Positions 11,844-18,823 are shown, counted from the stretch's first letter. The stretch is 64,000 bases of DNA from an uncultured Lachnospiraceae bacterium (GCA_951802115.1 CATOPL010000010.1:53032-117031); one strand, 5' to 3'. The notes: generated from the sequence alone by a model not told the origin. Made by a program: numbers and translations.

Positions 11844-12962
11844 TCAGGATGCTTTCGTTTCCTTTGGAAGCGTCAAGCCTGCCAGCTGTTCCAGAATATT
11901 CCCCGCCCCGTTCAGCGAAACAGAACCCACCTTATCGCAGATCCTTTCCAGATATTCCAGCTCTTTCAACCGATACAGAATCCTGTTTTCTTCCATCAGT
12001 TTGGCTGTATTCAGAAGACTTCTGGTAGAAGCCACCTCTTCCCGACGCATAATCACATTGGCCTGAGCCTTTTTCTCCGCCACCAGCACGGTATTCATAA
12101 TATCCCGGATTTCTCCCGGCAAAATGATATCTTTGATGCCCACGTCTATCATTTCCACGCAATATTCCTCCTGCAGATCCTTCATCTGTGCACACAGAAA
12201 TCTTCCGATTTCTTCTTTCTGTGCCAGCAGTTCATCCAGACGGTACCGGCCTACATATTCCCGCGCCAGCAGTTGGAGCTTCGCATACAGCAGTTTTCCG
12301 GAGCCTTCCATCTTCTGTACCAGAGACAGCGGATCTGTAATCCGATAGCTGCACAGAATATTCAGGCGGATCCCCACCTTATCGGCAGTTAGAATCTCCT
12401 GCCCGGAAATATCAAGCTGTTGAATCTTCAGATTGAAGATTTTACAGGATACTTCATGTGCATAGATCCAGTAATCATACGTGCCGCATTCAAGCTGTTC
12501 TGTATATTTCCCGTCTATGTACAAAAGTCCCGTCTCGCCGTCTGCGACCGTTATTTTCTTGTGCATTCTCGCCGGCAGCAGATGTCTATACATCCCCGGC
12601 ACCTGCTCCTCGGTAATCCGGGTTCCGGTTACATCGATCAGGCGAATCTCATTCGTCTCATAAACGTTCCAGTACAGTGCCTCTCCTCCTGTCAGCACCT
12701 GCCGGTATACCCCGTTTACCATATGCATCCCGATGCAGCTGTCAGGAATCTGAACCCGAATGACACGCGCCGAGAATTCCGGCTGCTTCATCAGAAGTTC
12801 CACCGGCAGTTCCTGTGTATCTACTTTTCCAATCATGGATACAATTTTTAATTCATACCCCATCCAGGAAAACAACTGATATTTTCCTGCAAACAGCAAT
12901 TTAACCAGAATTCCGTTTTTCAGCAAATATCCGCATTCCTGTTCCTTAATCATATACTTCAT
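11844..12962 (-). CDS. Slipin (SPFH / band 7 domain) family protein
   Basis: Membrane-associated scaffold protein of 372 residues. The N-terminal part has hydrophobic/basic segments typical of slipins (KYMIKEQECGYLL, AGKYQLFSW). The SPFH/band 7 core lies at about 160-310, with DKVGIRLNILCSYRITDP and REYVGRYRLDELL, followed by the helical EKKAQANVIMRREE region. Slipins assemble into membrane microdomain complexes. Slipins with this long N-terminal extension occur in bacterial RNA-repair neighbourhoods with RtcB; that is from memory of the family. AGGAGG lies seven bases before the ATG. Directly upstream are the 35-residue repeat frame and the tRNA-like RNA on the same strand. No RtcB is in the window. 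Confidence 0.88.
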   Translation of the reverse strand: MKYMIKEQECGYLLKNGILVKLLFAGKYQLFSWMGYELKIVSMIGKVDTQELPVELLMKQPEFSARVIRVQIPDSCIGMHMVNGVYRQVLTGGEALYWNVYETNEIRLIDVTGTRITEEQVPGMYRHLLPARMHKKITVADGETGLLYIDGKYTEQLECGTYDYWIYAHEVSCKIFNLKIQQLDISGQEILTADKVGIRLNILCSYRITDPLSLVQKMEGSGKLLYAKLQLLAREYVGRYRLDELLAQKEEIGRFLCAQMKDLQEEYCVEMIDVGIKDIILPGEIRDIMNTVLVAEKKAQANVIMRREEVASTRSLLNTAKLMEENRILYRLKELEYLERICDKVGSVSLNGAGNILEQLAGLTLPKETKAS

Positions 12963-12973
12963 AGCTTTTCCTC

Positions 12974-13386
12974 CTATTTATAGTTCTGCATCTTTGCTTC
13001 CCTCGCCCCTTCCCCTGGAAGTATTTTCCTCCACTTTCGTTTCTGAAAATCCTTCCGGGCTCTGTCCGCTTCGATGCTGTTTTTATAGTTCTGCATCTTT
13101 GCTTCCCTCGCCCCTTCCCCTGGAAGTATTTTCCTCCACTCTCGTTTCTGAAAATCCTTCCTAGCTCTGTCCGCTTCGATGCTGTTTTTATAGTTCCGCA
13201 TCTTGCTTCCCTCGCCCTTTCCCCTGGAAGTATTTCCCTCCACTTTCGTTTCTGAAAATCCTTCCGGGCTCTGTCCGCTTCGATGCTGTTTTTATAGTTC
13301 CGCCGGTTTTGTTTTTTAGGTGGAAGTGCGCCTGCTTTTCCCACCGGAAAAACGGGAAGATTTCTTGAGTAAAGGCGATCCTTCAA
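12974..13386 (-). pseudogene. Frameshifted small gene of basic 35-residue repeats
   Basis: A minus-strand frame from a TTG at 13386 reads MKDRLYSRNLPVFPVGKAG and runs into the first 35-residue unit. A one-base deletion near 13202 then throws it into another frame, in which it continues to 12946 over the slipin start. If the missing base is restored, the frame runs through three units and stops at TAG in 12974-12976, just before the slipin ribosome site. The units are rich in Lys, Arg and Glu and look helical. No family is recognised. It may be a phase-variable or decayed gene, or the repeat may not be translated. Confidence 0.45.
12979..13300 (-). repeat. 105-bp tandem repeat (three units plus a partial one)
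   Basis: Tandem units start at 12979, 13084 and 13189, with the next boundary at 13293. The periods are 105, 105 and 104 bases and the units differ by only a few bases. 105 is 35 codons, and on the minus strand each unit reads NYKNSIEADRARKDFQ... and on to GAREAKMQ. The third unit lacks one T in CATCTTTGC near 13202, which breaks the frame. Near-identity of units suggests recent expansion. Confidence 0.9.
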
Positions 13387-13503
13387 AGGGCCCTCTGCCG
13401 TCCGCAGAAGCTGTCTTTTAGTCGTTTCTTCCGGTATCCAAAATCTGCTGCCTTTTTCCGGCCAAAGTTCCTGCCAGATCCGGTCGGTTCTCTATCAGTC
13501 CTG

Positions 13504-13654
13504 GAGCTGTCTGAACACCCATTCCTGCCATTTGCACGCCCTGCTTTACGGTAATTTGATCTTTATCCGGTCAACGCAGCACAGCGCCTCCTTCATTCAG
13601 GTCCAATCTCCCGCAAACTGTGACGCACATCTGCCGGAAAGCGATTTTCAAACA
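13504..13654 (-). repeat. Dispersed intergenic repeat, copy C
   Basis: Minus-strand copy that aligns over its whole length with copy A on the plus strand at 18350-18503, including CACAGTTTGCGGGAGATT, TTGACCGG and GGGCGTGCA.ATGGC. A degenerate reading frame (ENRFPADVRHSLREIGPE then stop, with ENCFLADVPHSLREIIPE in copy A) and a second one running to 13418 hint at an old coding origin. Copies differ by single-base indels, so none is intact. It lies between the tRNA-like RNA and the 35-residue repeat frame. Confidence 0.7.
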
Positions 13655-13689
13655 CGCTCTAAAAGACAAAAGCCTCAGGTACAGTAAAA

Positions 13690-13952
13690 AACGTTACCTT
13701 CTTCTGTACAGAATACTTTCGGGAAAAGCAAAGAACGCGGTCCTTCCGCTTTTTTGAGCTGCATGGACACTGCACTTGTTTATGATTGCTTTACCACTTA
13801 GCAAACTGTTTCCCCAAAACAGTGGAGGATTCGAACCTCCGAATCATCATAAAATAAATTTCTGTACCGCTTTGGCATACCATCCATCCACCGGAGGCGG
13901 CACCGCCCGGACCCGGTCTCCCGGAAATCCAAGGCCTGAGAAATTCGGTACT
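13690..13952 (-). ncRNA. Structured RNA with a circularly permuted tRNA-like domain (Y RNA candidate)
   Basis: The minus strand at 13853-13779 folds into a full tRNA cloverleaf opened at the anticodon loop. Closing stem: TTTATGAT (13853-13846) with ATCATAAA (13786-13779). Variable GATTC; T-arm GGAGG-TTCGAAT-CCTCC (13840-13824); acceptor ACTGTTT (13823-13817) with AAACAGT (13811-13805), capped by TGGGG instead of free ends; then TT and D-arm GCTA-AGTGGTA-AAGC. U8, A14, G15, G18, G19, A21, C48, G53, U54, U55, C56, A58 and C61 are all kept. Upstream, GTACCG (13951) pairs with CGGTAC (13864), and a CCGG-GAGA-CCGG hairpin lies at 13924-13913. TAAAAT at 13963 is a possible -10. The permuted layout matches bacterial Y RNAs (YrlA type). 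Outer ends are estimates. Confidence 0.72.
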
Positions 13953-13987
13953 ATTTCATTTTAACCATGTTTATAAAAATAATCATA

Positions 13988-14033
13988 TAAAAAAAGGTGC
14001 GAACTTCCGGTTTTTACCAGAATTGTTCGCACT
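13988..14033 (-). terminator. Rho-independent terminator of the MATE gene
   Basis: Minus strand: AGTGCGAAC / GTTCGCAC stem with a paired inner part, followed by seven T, 27 bases after the exporter stop codon. It separates the exporter transcript from the downstream tRNA-like RNA. Confidence 0.92.
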
Positions 14034-14059
14034 CATTCAAAACAGAGTCTGCCGTTGTA

Positions 14060-15409
14060 TCAGACAAAACCGTCATTTTTTTCAGAGGGAACCGCTTTCC
14101 GGAACAGTCCCCAGGATATAATCGCCGTCAGCAATTCAGCCGCCGGAAAACCGTACCATACACCGCTTGCTCCCAGCACACGACTCAGCAAAAATGCAGC
14201 TGGCAGCATGATCAGAAGATAGCGGCACAGAGAAATCACAAGCGAAGGTTTTCCCATGCCAAGACCTTCCAGAGCTCCGCAGGTGGTTACGGACACGGAA
14301 GATACGGTAAAACCGATGCAGATGATCCGAAGAGCAGCGGCGCCGGCAGACACCGTATCCGGGCTGGAGCTAAATAATTCCATCAGAGGTACGGGAGTGG
14401 CGAAACACAAAACAGTTCCCAATGCCATAATTACGGTGATCAGATACAGAGAAGTCCGATAAATCTTTCTCACCCTGTCGTACATTCCGGCCCCGTAATT
14501 ATATCCGATCAGCGGACGGATCCCCTGAACAATCCCGCTTGCAGTCAGATACAGAAAAGTCTGCAGTTTATAATAAACCCCCAGTACCAGCACATACGCC
14601 TGAGAAAATCCGGACAGGATCACATTCAGACAGGAAATCATCAGCGACGGCAGGGATAACGTCAGCGAAGCAGAAATACCGACAGAATACAGTCGTCTTA
14701 CAATCTCTTTGTCCGCCCTCAGACATTCCCGTCTGAGTTTCACCGGTATCGGATACCGTGCATAATAACACAGATAAATTACAAGCGTCAGCACCTGTCC
14801 TAATCCCGTGGCAATCGCCGCACCTTCAATCCCTAATGATGGAAAGGGTCCTATTCCAAAGATCAGCAACGGATCCAAAATAATATTTGCAATACAACCA
14901 CACAGCATACTGACCATAGACACTGTCATCTTTCCGACCGCCTGAAAAATTTTTTCAAATGACAGATCCAGTGATATGATGACCGCAAAACCAAATACAA
15001 TCCGGGAATAACGGACTCCCATGTCGATTGTGGCGGCATCAGACGTAAAAAGTCCAAGAAAAGACGGAGTCACCGCAATGCACAATATCATCAGCACCAG
15101 CCCGTGCGCCGCATTTAAAAATGTACCCAGAGTCGCCGCCTGATCCGCTTTTTTCTGTTCCTGAGCACCCAGAAAATATGCGATCACCGCATTGAGTCCC
15201 ACGCCGAAACCAATCGTTACCGCATTGATCAGATTCTGCAGAGGATATACCAGCGACAACGCAGTCATTGCGTCTTCATTGATTTTAGCCACAAAATAAC
15301 TGTCAATGATATTGTACAGTGAATTAACCATCATGGACAATACCATCGGCAGCGACATAACAAGTACCAGCTGCAAAATCCCTTTTTCCTTCATATAGGT
15401 TTGTTCCAC
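14060..15409 (-). CDS. MATE family multidrug/sodium efflux protein (MepA-like)
   Basis: Twelve-helix antiporter of 449 residues that exports cationic compounds in exchange for Na+ or H+. The start of the first MATE repeat is LVMSLPMVLSMMVNSLYN, followed by GFGVGLNAVIAYFLGAQ; the second repeat contains GIRPLIGYNYGAG. The frame is open to 15562, but the GTG at 15409, eight bases after AAGGGAG, gives the usual length of about 450. It is expressed from a good promoter at 15745-15717 through a 300-base leader carrying a terminator hairpin. The substrate is unknown. Confidence 0.88.
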   Translation of the reverse strand: MEQTYMKEKGILQLVLVMSLPMVLSMMVNSLYNIIDSYFVAKINEDAMTALSLVYPLQNLINAVTIGFGVGLNAVIAYFLGAQEQKKADQAATLGTFLNAAHGLVLMILCIAVTPSFLGLFTSDAATIDMGVRYSRIVFGFAVIISLDLSFEKIFQAVGKMTVSMVSMLCGCIANIILDPLLIFGIGPFPSLGIEGAAIATGLGQVLTLVIYLCYYARYPIPVKLRRECLRADKEIVRRLYSVGISASLTLSLPSLMISCLNVILSGFSQAYVLVLGVYYKLQTFLYLTASGIVQGIRPLIGYNYGAGMYDRVRKIYRTSLYLITVIMALGTVLCFATPVPLMELFSSSPDTVSAGAAALRIICIGFTVSSVSVTTCGALEGLGMGKPSLVISLCRYLLIMLPAAFLLSRVLGASGVWYGFPAAELLTAIISWGLFRKAVPSEKNDGFV

Positions 15410-15622
15410 TCTGTATTCTCCCTTCTCTTTCAGAAAATTAAAATCCCTGGGCAGACTGATCGGACGTCGCTCTCCTCTGCAGTAATACAATCCTGCGGAA
15501 AAAACTTCTGTCTCCCGACGAATCCATTCGCGCCCACTGCGTGTTGTCATCAGTAAGCACATGCCGCATCAGTTACTTCAGAATAAATGTAATAGCATAA
15601 TGTCCGGACTTCATCAGAACAC

Positions 15623-15664
15623 AAAAAAACGCCGCACAGCTGCCAGATCAGCAACTGTGTGGCG
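15623..15664 (-). terminator. Leader terminator (possible attenuator) before the MATE gene
   Basis: Minus strand: 10-bp stem CGCCACACAG / CTGTGCGGCG (one G-U pair) followed by seven T. It lies about 50 bases after the predicted transcription start and over 200 bases before the exporter start. Upstream in the leader are a CCC-GCAA-GGG hairpin and two TGGAT copies that compete for one ATCCA, which could form an alternative fold. Confidence 0.75.
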
Positions 15665-15716
15665 AAAAATGGATCATATCCAGAAAAATCCACGCCCTTG
15701 CGGGTTTTATGTACGT

Positions 15717-15745
15717 ATTGTAACATGGCCAAAAATATCTGTCAA
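15717..15745 (-). promoter_or_regulatory. Sigma-A type promoter of the MATE leader
   Basis: Minus strand TTGACA (15745-15740), 17-base spacer, TACAAT (15722-15717). Confidence 0.82.
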
Positions 15746-15851
15746 ACTTCTGTCCTGCAGGCATAGCAAAATCCATTTAAATCCTTACCACAGCATACGC
15801 CTGCCATGCAACACCTTAAAAGTTCCTGCAGTTATAAGCATAACAGCCTTC

Positions 15852-16004
15852 TTACTCTTTCACAGCATGAAAATCTTTTTGCCAATGAGTACGTTTTGTA
15901 TAATGTACGTCCATGACGCCATTTTGCTTCAAGTAAAAATCAGCCACTTCTTTCATTAAGTCTTCAATCTCATCCAATTTCGTCAGTTTTGCTTCACAGA
16001 TACA
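15852..16004 (-). pseudogene. Orphan protein-like fragment, about 50 codons
   Basis: A minus-strand frame reads EAKLTKLDEIEDLMKEVADF and on to HWQKDFHAVKE and a TAA at 15854. The composition looks like real protein, but it has no good start: a stop precedes it and the internal ATG (MKEVADF...) lacks a ribosome site. It follows the DUF624 gene by eight bases. It may be the tail of a decayed gene. Family not recognised. The rest of 15746-15851 is featureless. Confidence 0.35.
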
Positions 16005-16012
16005 TTATTTCA

Positions 16013-16654
16013 TTAAGCATAAAATTCCTCCGCCTTCTTCACCCGTTCAGGGGCAAAGAGCCGTATCAAATGCAGAGAACACAGCATGGCAATTCCTCCA
16101 AAACCGACGATCAAATACATAAAGAGGATTTGTCCAAAATAACCGGGCAATAAAAGAAACAGAAAAACCGGCGACAGATTAATCACCATGATAAACACTG
16201 TAAATACTCCATTATTCATAGACAGAAAAAATGCTTTTCGGATGCATTCTCTGACTCCTGTATCAAAATATGCAAGAACCGGAAACACATGACTCAAAAC
16301 TGCCAGATAAAAATAAGCGACCGCCAGAATTACGACCACAACAGGAAACTGGAATCGTATTTTCCACTGAAACGCACACCAGAGATCTGCTATAAGAAAC
16401 ATCCCTGCTCCCAGAAAAATCAAAAACAATATCGTCGCTTTCCGAAAGCATCTTCTGAACGTCAGAAAAAATGTTCTGATTACTGCCGGGTTCTCATATA
16501 CCGCAAAACGCATGGTCACTTCATACAGTGCACATGTGGCAGCTCCCATCGTAAAAAGCGGCAGACTGCATAGAAACCACAGTGCATTCAGCAGAATAAT
16601 ATCCATAAACCGGTTTAGAAAATCTGCAAGCATACCTTCCTGTAATACTTTCAT
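16013..16654 (-). CDS. DUF624 (YesL-like) membrane protein
   Basis: Integral membrane protein of 213 residues with about five helices. The family pattern FMDIILLNALWFLCSLPLFT near the N-terminus and the FRRCFRKATILFLIF region are typical of DUF624/YesL proteins, which accompany oligosaccharide ABC importers in Firmicutes. The biochemical role is unknown. The start at 16654 follows AGAAAGGAA by about eleven bases. It is divergent from the sucrose-type ABC operon, and a palindromic operator sits on its -10 (16699-16694), so both sides are probably controlled together. Confidence 0.8.
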   Translation of the reverse strand: MKVLQEGMLADFLNRFMDIILLNALWFLCSLPLFTMGAATCALYEVTMRFAVYENPAVIRTFFLTFRRCFRKATILFLIFLGAGMFLIADLWCAFQWKIRFQFPVVVVILAVAYFYLAVLSHVFPVLAYFDTGVRECIRKAFFLSMNNGVFTVFIMVINLSPVFLFLLLPGYFGQILFMYLIVGFGGIAMLCSLHLIRLFAPERVKKAEEFYA

Positions 16655-16696
16655 GCTTATATTTATTCCTTTCTGATTTTCTAATATCTTAACATT

Positions 16697-16712
16697 ATAG
16701 AACGGGTTCCGC
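16697..16712. promoter_or_regulatory. LacI-type operator, site 1
   Basis: ATAGAACGGGTTCCGC, an imperfect copy of the palindrome ATGGAAC-GG-GTTCCAT. It overlaps a TATAAT (minus strand, 16699-16694) placed to drive the DUF624 gene. Confidence 0.65.
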
Positions 16713-16825
16713 AACATATTTTTTGTTTTAATTTTATAATTATCATTTTTTATGTGTAATATATACAAATTCAAAACTATAATTTTGTATATATTCCCAT
16801 TTTTGTATTCATTTTCAAAAAACTA

Positions 16826-16854
16826 TAGACATTTTTACAATAAAATGCTACCAT
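16826..16854 (+). promoter_or_regulatory. Promoter of the sucrose/fructooligosaccharide operon
   Basis: TAGACA (16826-16831), 17-base spacer, TACCAT (16849-16854) with an extended TG element. Operator site 2 starts 14 bases downstream, at the expected transcription start. Confidence 0.7.
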
Positions 16855-16867
16855 TTATTCATCACAA

Positions 16868-16883
16868 ATGGAATGGGTTCCAT
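16868..16883. promoter_or_regulatory. LacI-type operator, site 2
   Basis: ATGGAATGGGTTCCAT, one mismatch from a perfect palindrome, over the predicted transcription start. A CCACAGG / CCTGTGG hairpin separates it from site 3. Confidence 0.75.
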
Positions 16884-16929
16884 ATTTAAAGCGCCACAGG
16901 AAATACCCTGTGGTAAAAAAATTATTTAT

Positions 16930-16945
16930 ATGGAACGGGTTCCAT
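16930..16945. promoter_or_regulatory. LacI-type operator, site 3
   Basis: Perfect palindrome ATGGAACGGGTTCCAT just before the ribosome site of the binding-protein gene. Likely ligand: the LacI regulator at 21014. Confidence 0.8.
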
Positions 16946-16965
16946 GAATAAAAGGAGGAAACCTT

Positions 16966-18315
16966 ATGAACATGAGAAAAGTTTTAAGTATGCTTCTGAT
17001 ATCTGCAATGGCAATGTCTGTGACAGCATGCGGAGGATCAGGCTCTACCGCAGATACCTCCAGTGACGCCGCTTCTGTAGAAGGTGCAGTCAGCATCACA
17101 ATCTGGAGTCCTACGGACAAAGAAGCAGTGGAGGCCTGGTGGACAGAAAAACTTGCCGAATGGAACGAAGCTCACCCTGAAATTCAGGTGAGCCGTGAGG
17201 CCATCGATCGCTCCGACTCTTATGCTTATGAAAACAAAATCACCACCGCCGTCACCTCCAATGACCTCCCGGACATTTTCTATGTTGACGGCCCTACCGT
17301 CTCTTACTATGCAGCCAACGGAATCATCGTACCTATGGATGATTATTTTACTCAGGAAGATTTGTCTGACTTTGTAGATTCCACCGTCGCACAGTGCACC
17401 TATGACGGAAAATTATATGCAGTTTCCGCCACCGAATCGTCTGTAGCATTGTATTACAATAAAGATTATCTGACCGAGTGCGGCGTAGATGTGGCAGATA
17501 TTGAATCCCGCACTGTGGAACATCCGCTGACCTGGTCTGAGCTGGAAGAGATTGCCAGGAAATGCACTACGGATAATTATGTCGGAACTCACATCATTAT
17601 GGATCATGGCGAGGGCCTTCCCTATGCACTGGAACCCATGTTTATCTCCAATGGAAAAGATTTTGTCAGTGAGGACGGTTCTGAAGCAGAAGGATATATC
17701 AACAGCAAAGAATGTGTGGAAACCGCCGAATATCTTGCTAACCTGATCGCAAACGGCTATGCCAACATCGATCCGATTCAGGATGAATTCTTAAACGGCG
17801 CCTGCGCTACCATGCTGGGCGGTTCCTGGGATGTCTCCATTCTGGAAGCAAGCGCGGATTTCGACTGGGGTGTTACTTACTATCCGGTATCCGACTCTAC
17901 AAAAAAAGCGGTATCTCCCTGCGGCGACTGGTCTGCAGCTATCAGCAAAGACTGCAAAAACGTAGATGCTGCCGGACAGTTCCTGCAATGGCTGATTAAC
18001 AGCGAAAATACTGCTACTTATGCAGCGGCTATCGCAAAACCTGCAACCCGCAATTCTTCCTATGAAAATCCGGCGATGGCAGAATATGCCGAAGGCCCCC
18101 GCGCCATGTTTGTAGAACAGCTTCAGAATACGGCAGTTCCCCGCCCGAGAACTCCTTCCTATTCTGTGTTCTCCACCAAGTATGCAGAGGCAATGACAAA
18201 CATCTTTTCCGAAGCGGCATCTTCCCATACCGTAGATACTGCCTATATCCAGTCTGAACTGGATGCAGTCGCAGCCGCTTTTAAAGAAGATTACGACATG
18301 TATTATGCAAACTGA
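16966..18315 (+). CDS. ABC sugar transporter, solute-binding lipoprotein
   Basis: Extracellular solute-binding protein family 1, 449 residues, delivering an oligosaccharide to the two permeases downstream. A lipoprotein signal peptide ends in VTAC with lipid-modified Cys22. The mature part starts with a Ser/Thr-rich linker and the usual TIWSPTDKEAVEAWW strand. AAAGGAGG precedes the ATG. A binding protein followed by permeases, a LacI regulator and GH32 points to sucrose or short fructans. No ATPase gene is in the locus, so a shared MsmK/MsiK-type ATPase elsewhere is expected. A 508-base structured gap follows. Confidence 0.9.
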   Translation: MNMRKVLSMLLISAMAMSVTACGGSGSTADTSSDAASVEGAVSITIWSPTDKEAVEAWWTEKLAEWNEAHPEIQVSREAIDRSDSYAYENKITTAVTSNDLPDIFYVDGPTVSYYAANGIIVPMDDYFTQEDLSDFVDSTVAQCTYDGKLYAVSATESSVALYYNKDYLTECGVDVADIESRTVEHPLTWSELEEIARKCTTDNYVGTHIIMDHGEGLPYALEPMFISNGKDFVSEDGSEAEGYINSKECVETAEYLANLIANGYANIDPIQDEFLNGACATMLGGSWDVSILEASADFDWGVTYYPVSDSTKKAVSPCGDWSAAISKDCKNVDAAGQFLQWLINSENTATYAAAIAKPATRNSSYENPAMAEYAEGPRAMFVEQLQNTAVPRPRTPSYSVFSTKYAEAMTNIFSEAASSHTVDTAYIQSELDAVAAAFKEDYDMYYAN

Positions 18316-18349
18316 CAGCCCACGTACATCCCATTCGCAGACTTCTGCA

Positions 18350-18503
18350 TGTCTGAGAATTGCTTTTTGGCAGATGTACCTCACAGTTTGCGGGAGATTA
18401 TACCCGAATGAGGGAGACGCAGTGGCTACATTGACCGGGTGAGAGTCAAATGTACCGCAAAGTGGGGCGTGCAGATGGCGAAAATGAATGTTCAGGCGCG
18501 CTC
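18350..18503 (+). repeat. Dispersed intergenic repeat, copy A
   Basis: Plus-strand copy, the best match to copy C. It can fold: TTTGCGG (18387-18393) pairs with CCGCAAA (18455-18461), enclosing a TACATTGAC / GTCAAATGTA hairpin. In copy C the first stem is kept with one G-U pair. It lies in the 508-base gap between the binding-protein and permease genes. Confidence 0.7.
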
Positions 18504-18659
18504 TGCTACATCGTTCGGCAAATAACCGGACCAACCACACAGAATGTTTCTTTGAATGTGCAGGTCAGAAAACGCAGGTGTGGCAGTGCTGCACCGGGAT
18601 TTTTGTCCTGTACATTCGAAATATATCATTCAGACGAAACTAATCCAAGCAATACACTG

Positions 18660-18762
18660 ATATCTGAAATTTGCTTTTGTCAGATATGCATCACTATTTG
18701 CAGAGAATTTGTACCGGCTAAAGGAAGTATAGCTGGCTATGCTGCCTGAATCCGGTACAAAA
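18660..18762 (+). repeat. Dispersed intergenic repeat, copy B (diverged)
   Basis: Starts like copy A (TCTGAAATTTGCTTTTGTCAG) and keeps the TCAC..TTTGC..GAGA block. It has its own fold: TTTGTACCGG (18708-18717) pairs perfectly with CCGGTACAAA (18752-18761). Between copies A and B (18504-18659) no gene or terminator is seen. This gap may tune the ratio of binding protein to permeases. Confidence 0.55.
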
Positions 18763-18823
18763 ACCGCACAAAACAAAATGCAAAGACGACAAAAGAGGCA
18801 CTTTAAATAGTAGGAGAAATAAT

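Noticed and set aside
12979..13300. CRISPR array
   Set aside because: The repeats are directly adjacent 105-bp units without variable spacers, and no cas genes are present.
13779..13853. Normal tRNA gene, tmRNA or T-box leader
   Set aside because: The arms are in permuted order with no anticodon loop or CCA end. The D-arm and anticodon-type stem do not fit tmRNA, and no antiterminator T-box sequence or synthetase gene follows.
13776..13964. 62-codon plus-strand frame with a tRNA-like T-arm in it
   Set aside because: The frame crosses the paired arms of the structured RNA on the other strand. Structure explains the sequence better than coding.
16893..16913. CCACAGG / CCTGTGG hairpin as a terminator
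   Set aside because: It is followed by A residues, not T, on the plus strand and lies between two operators ahead of the operon.
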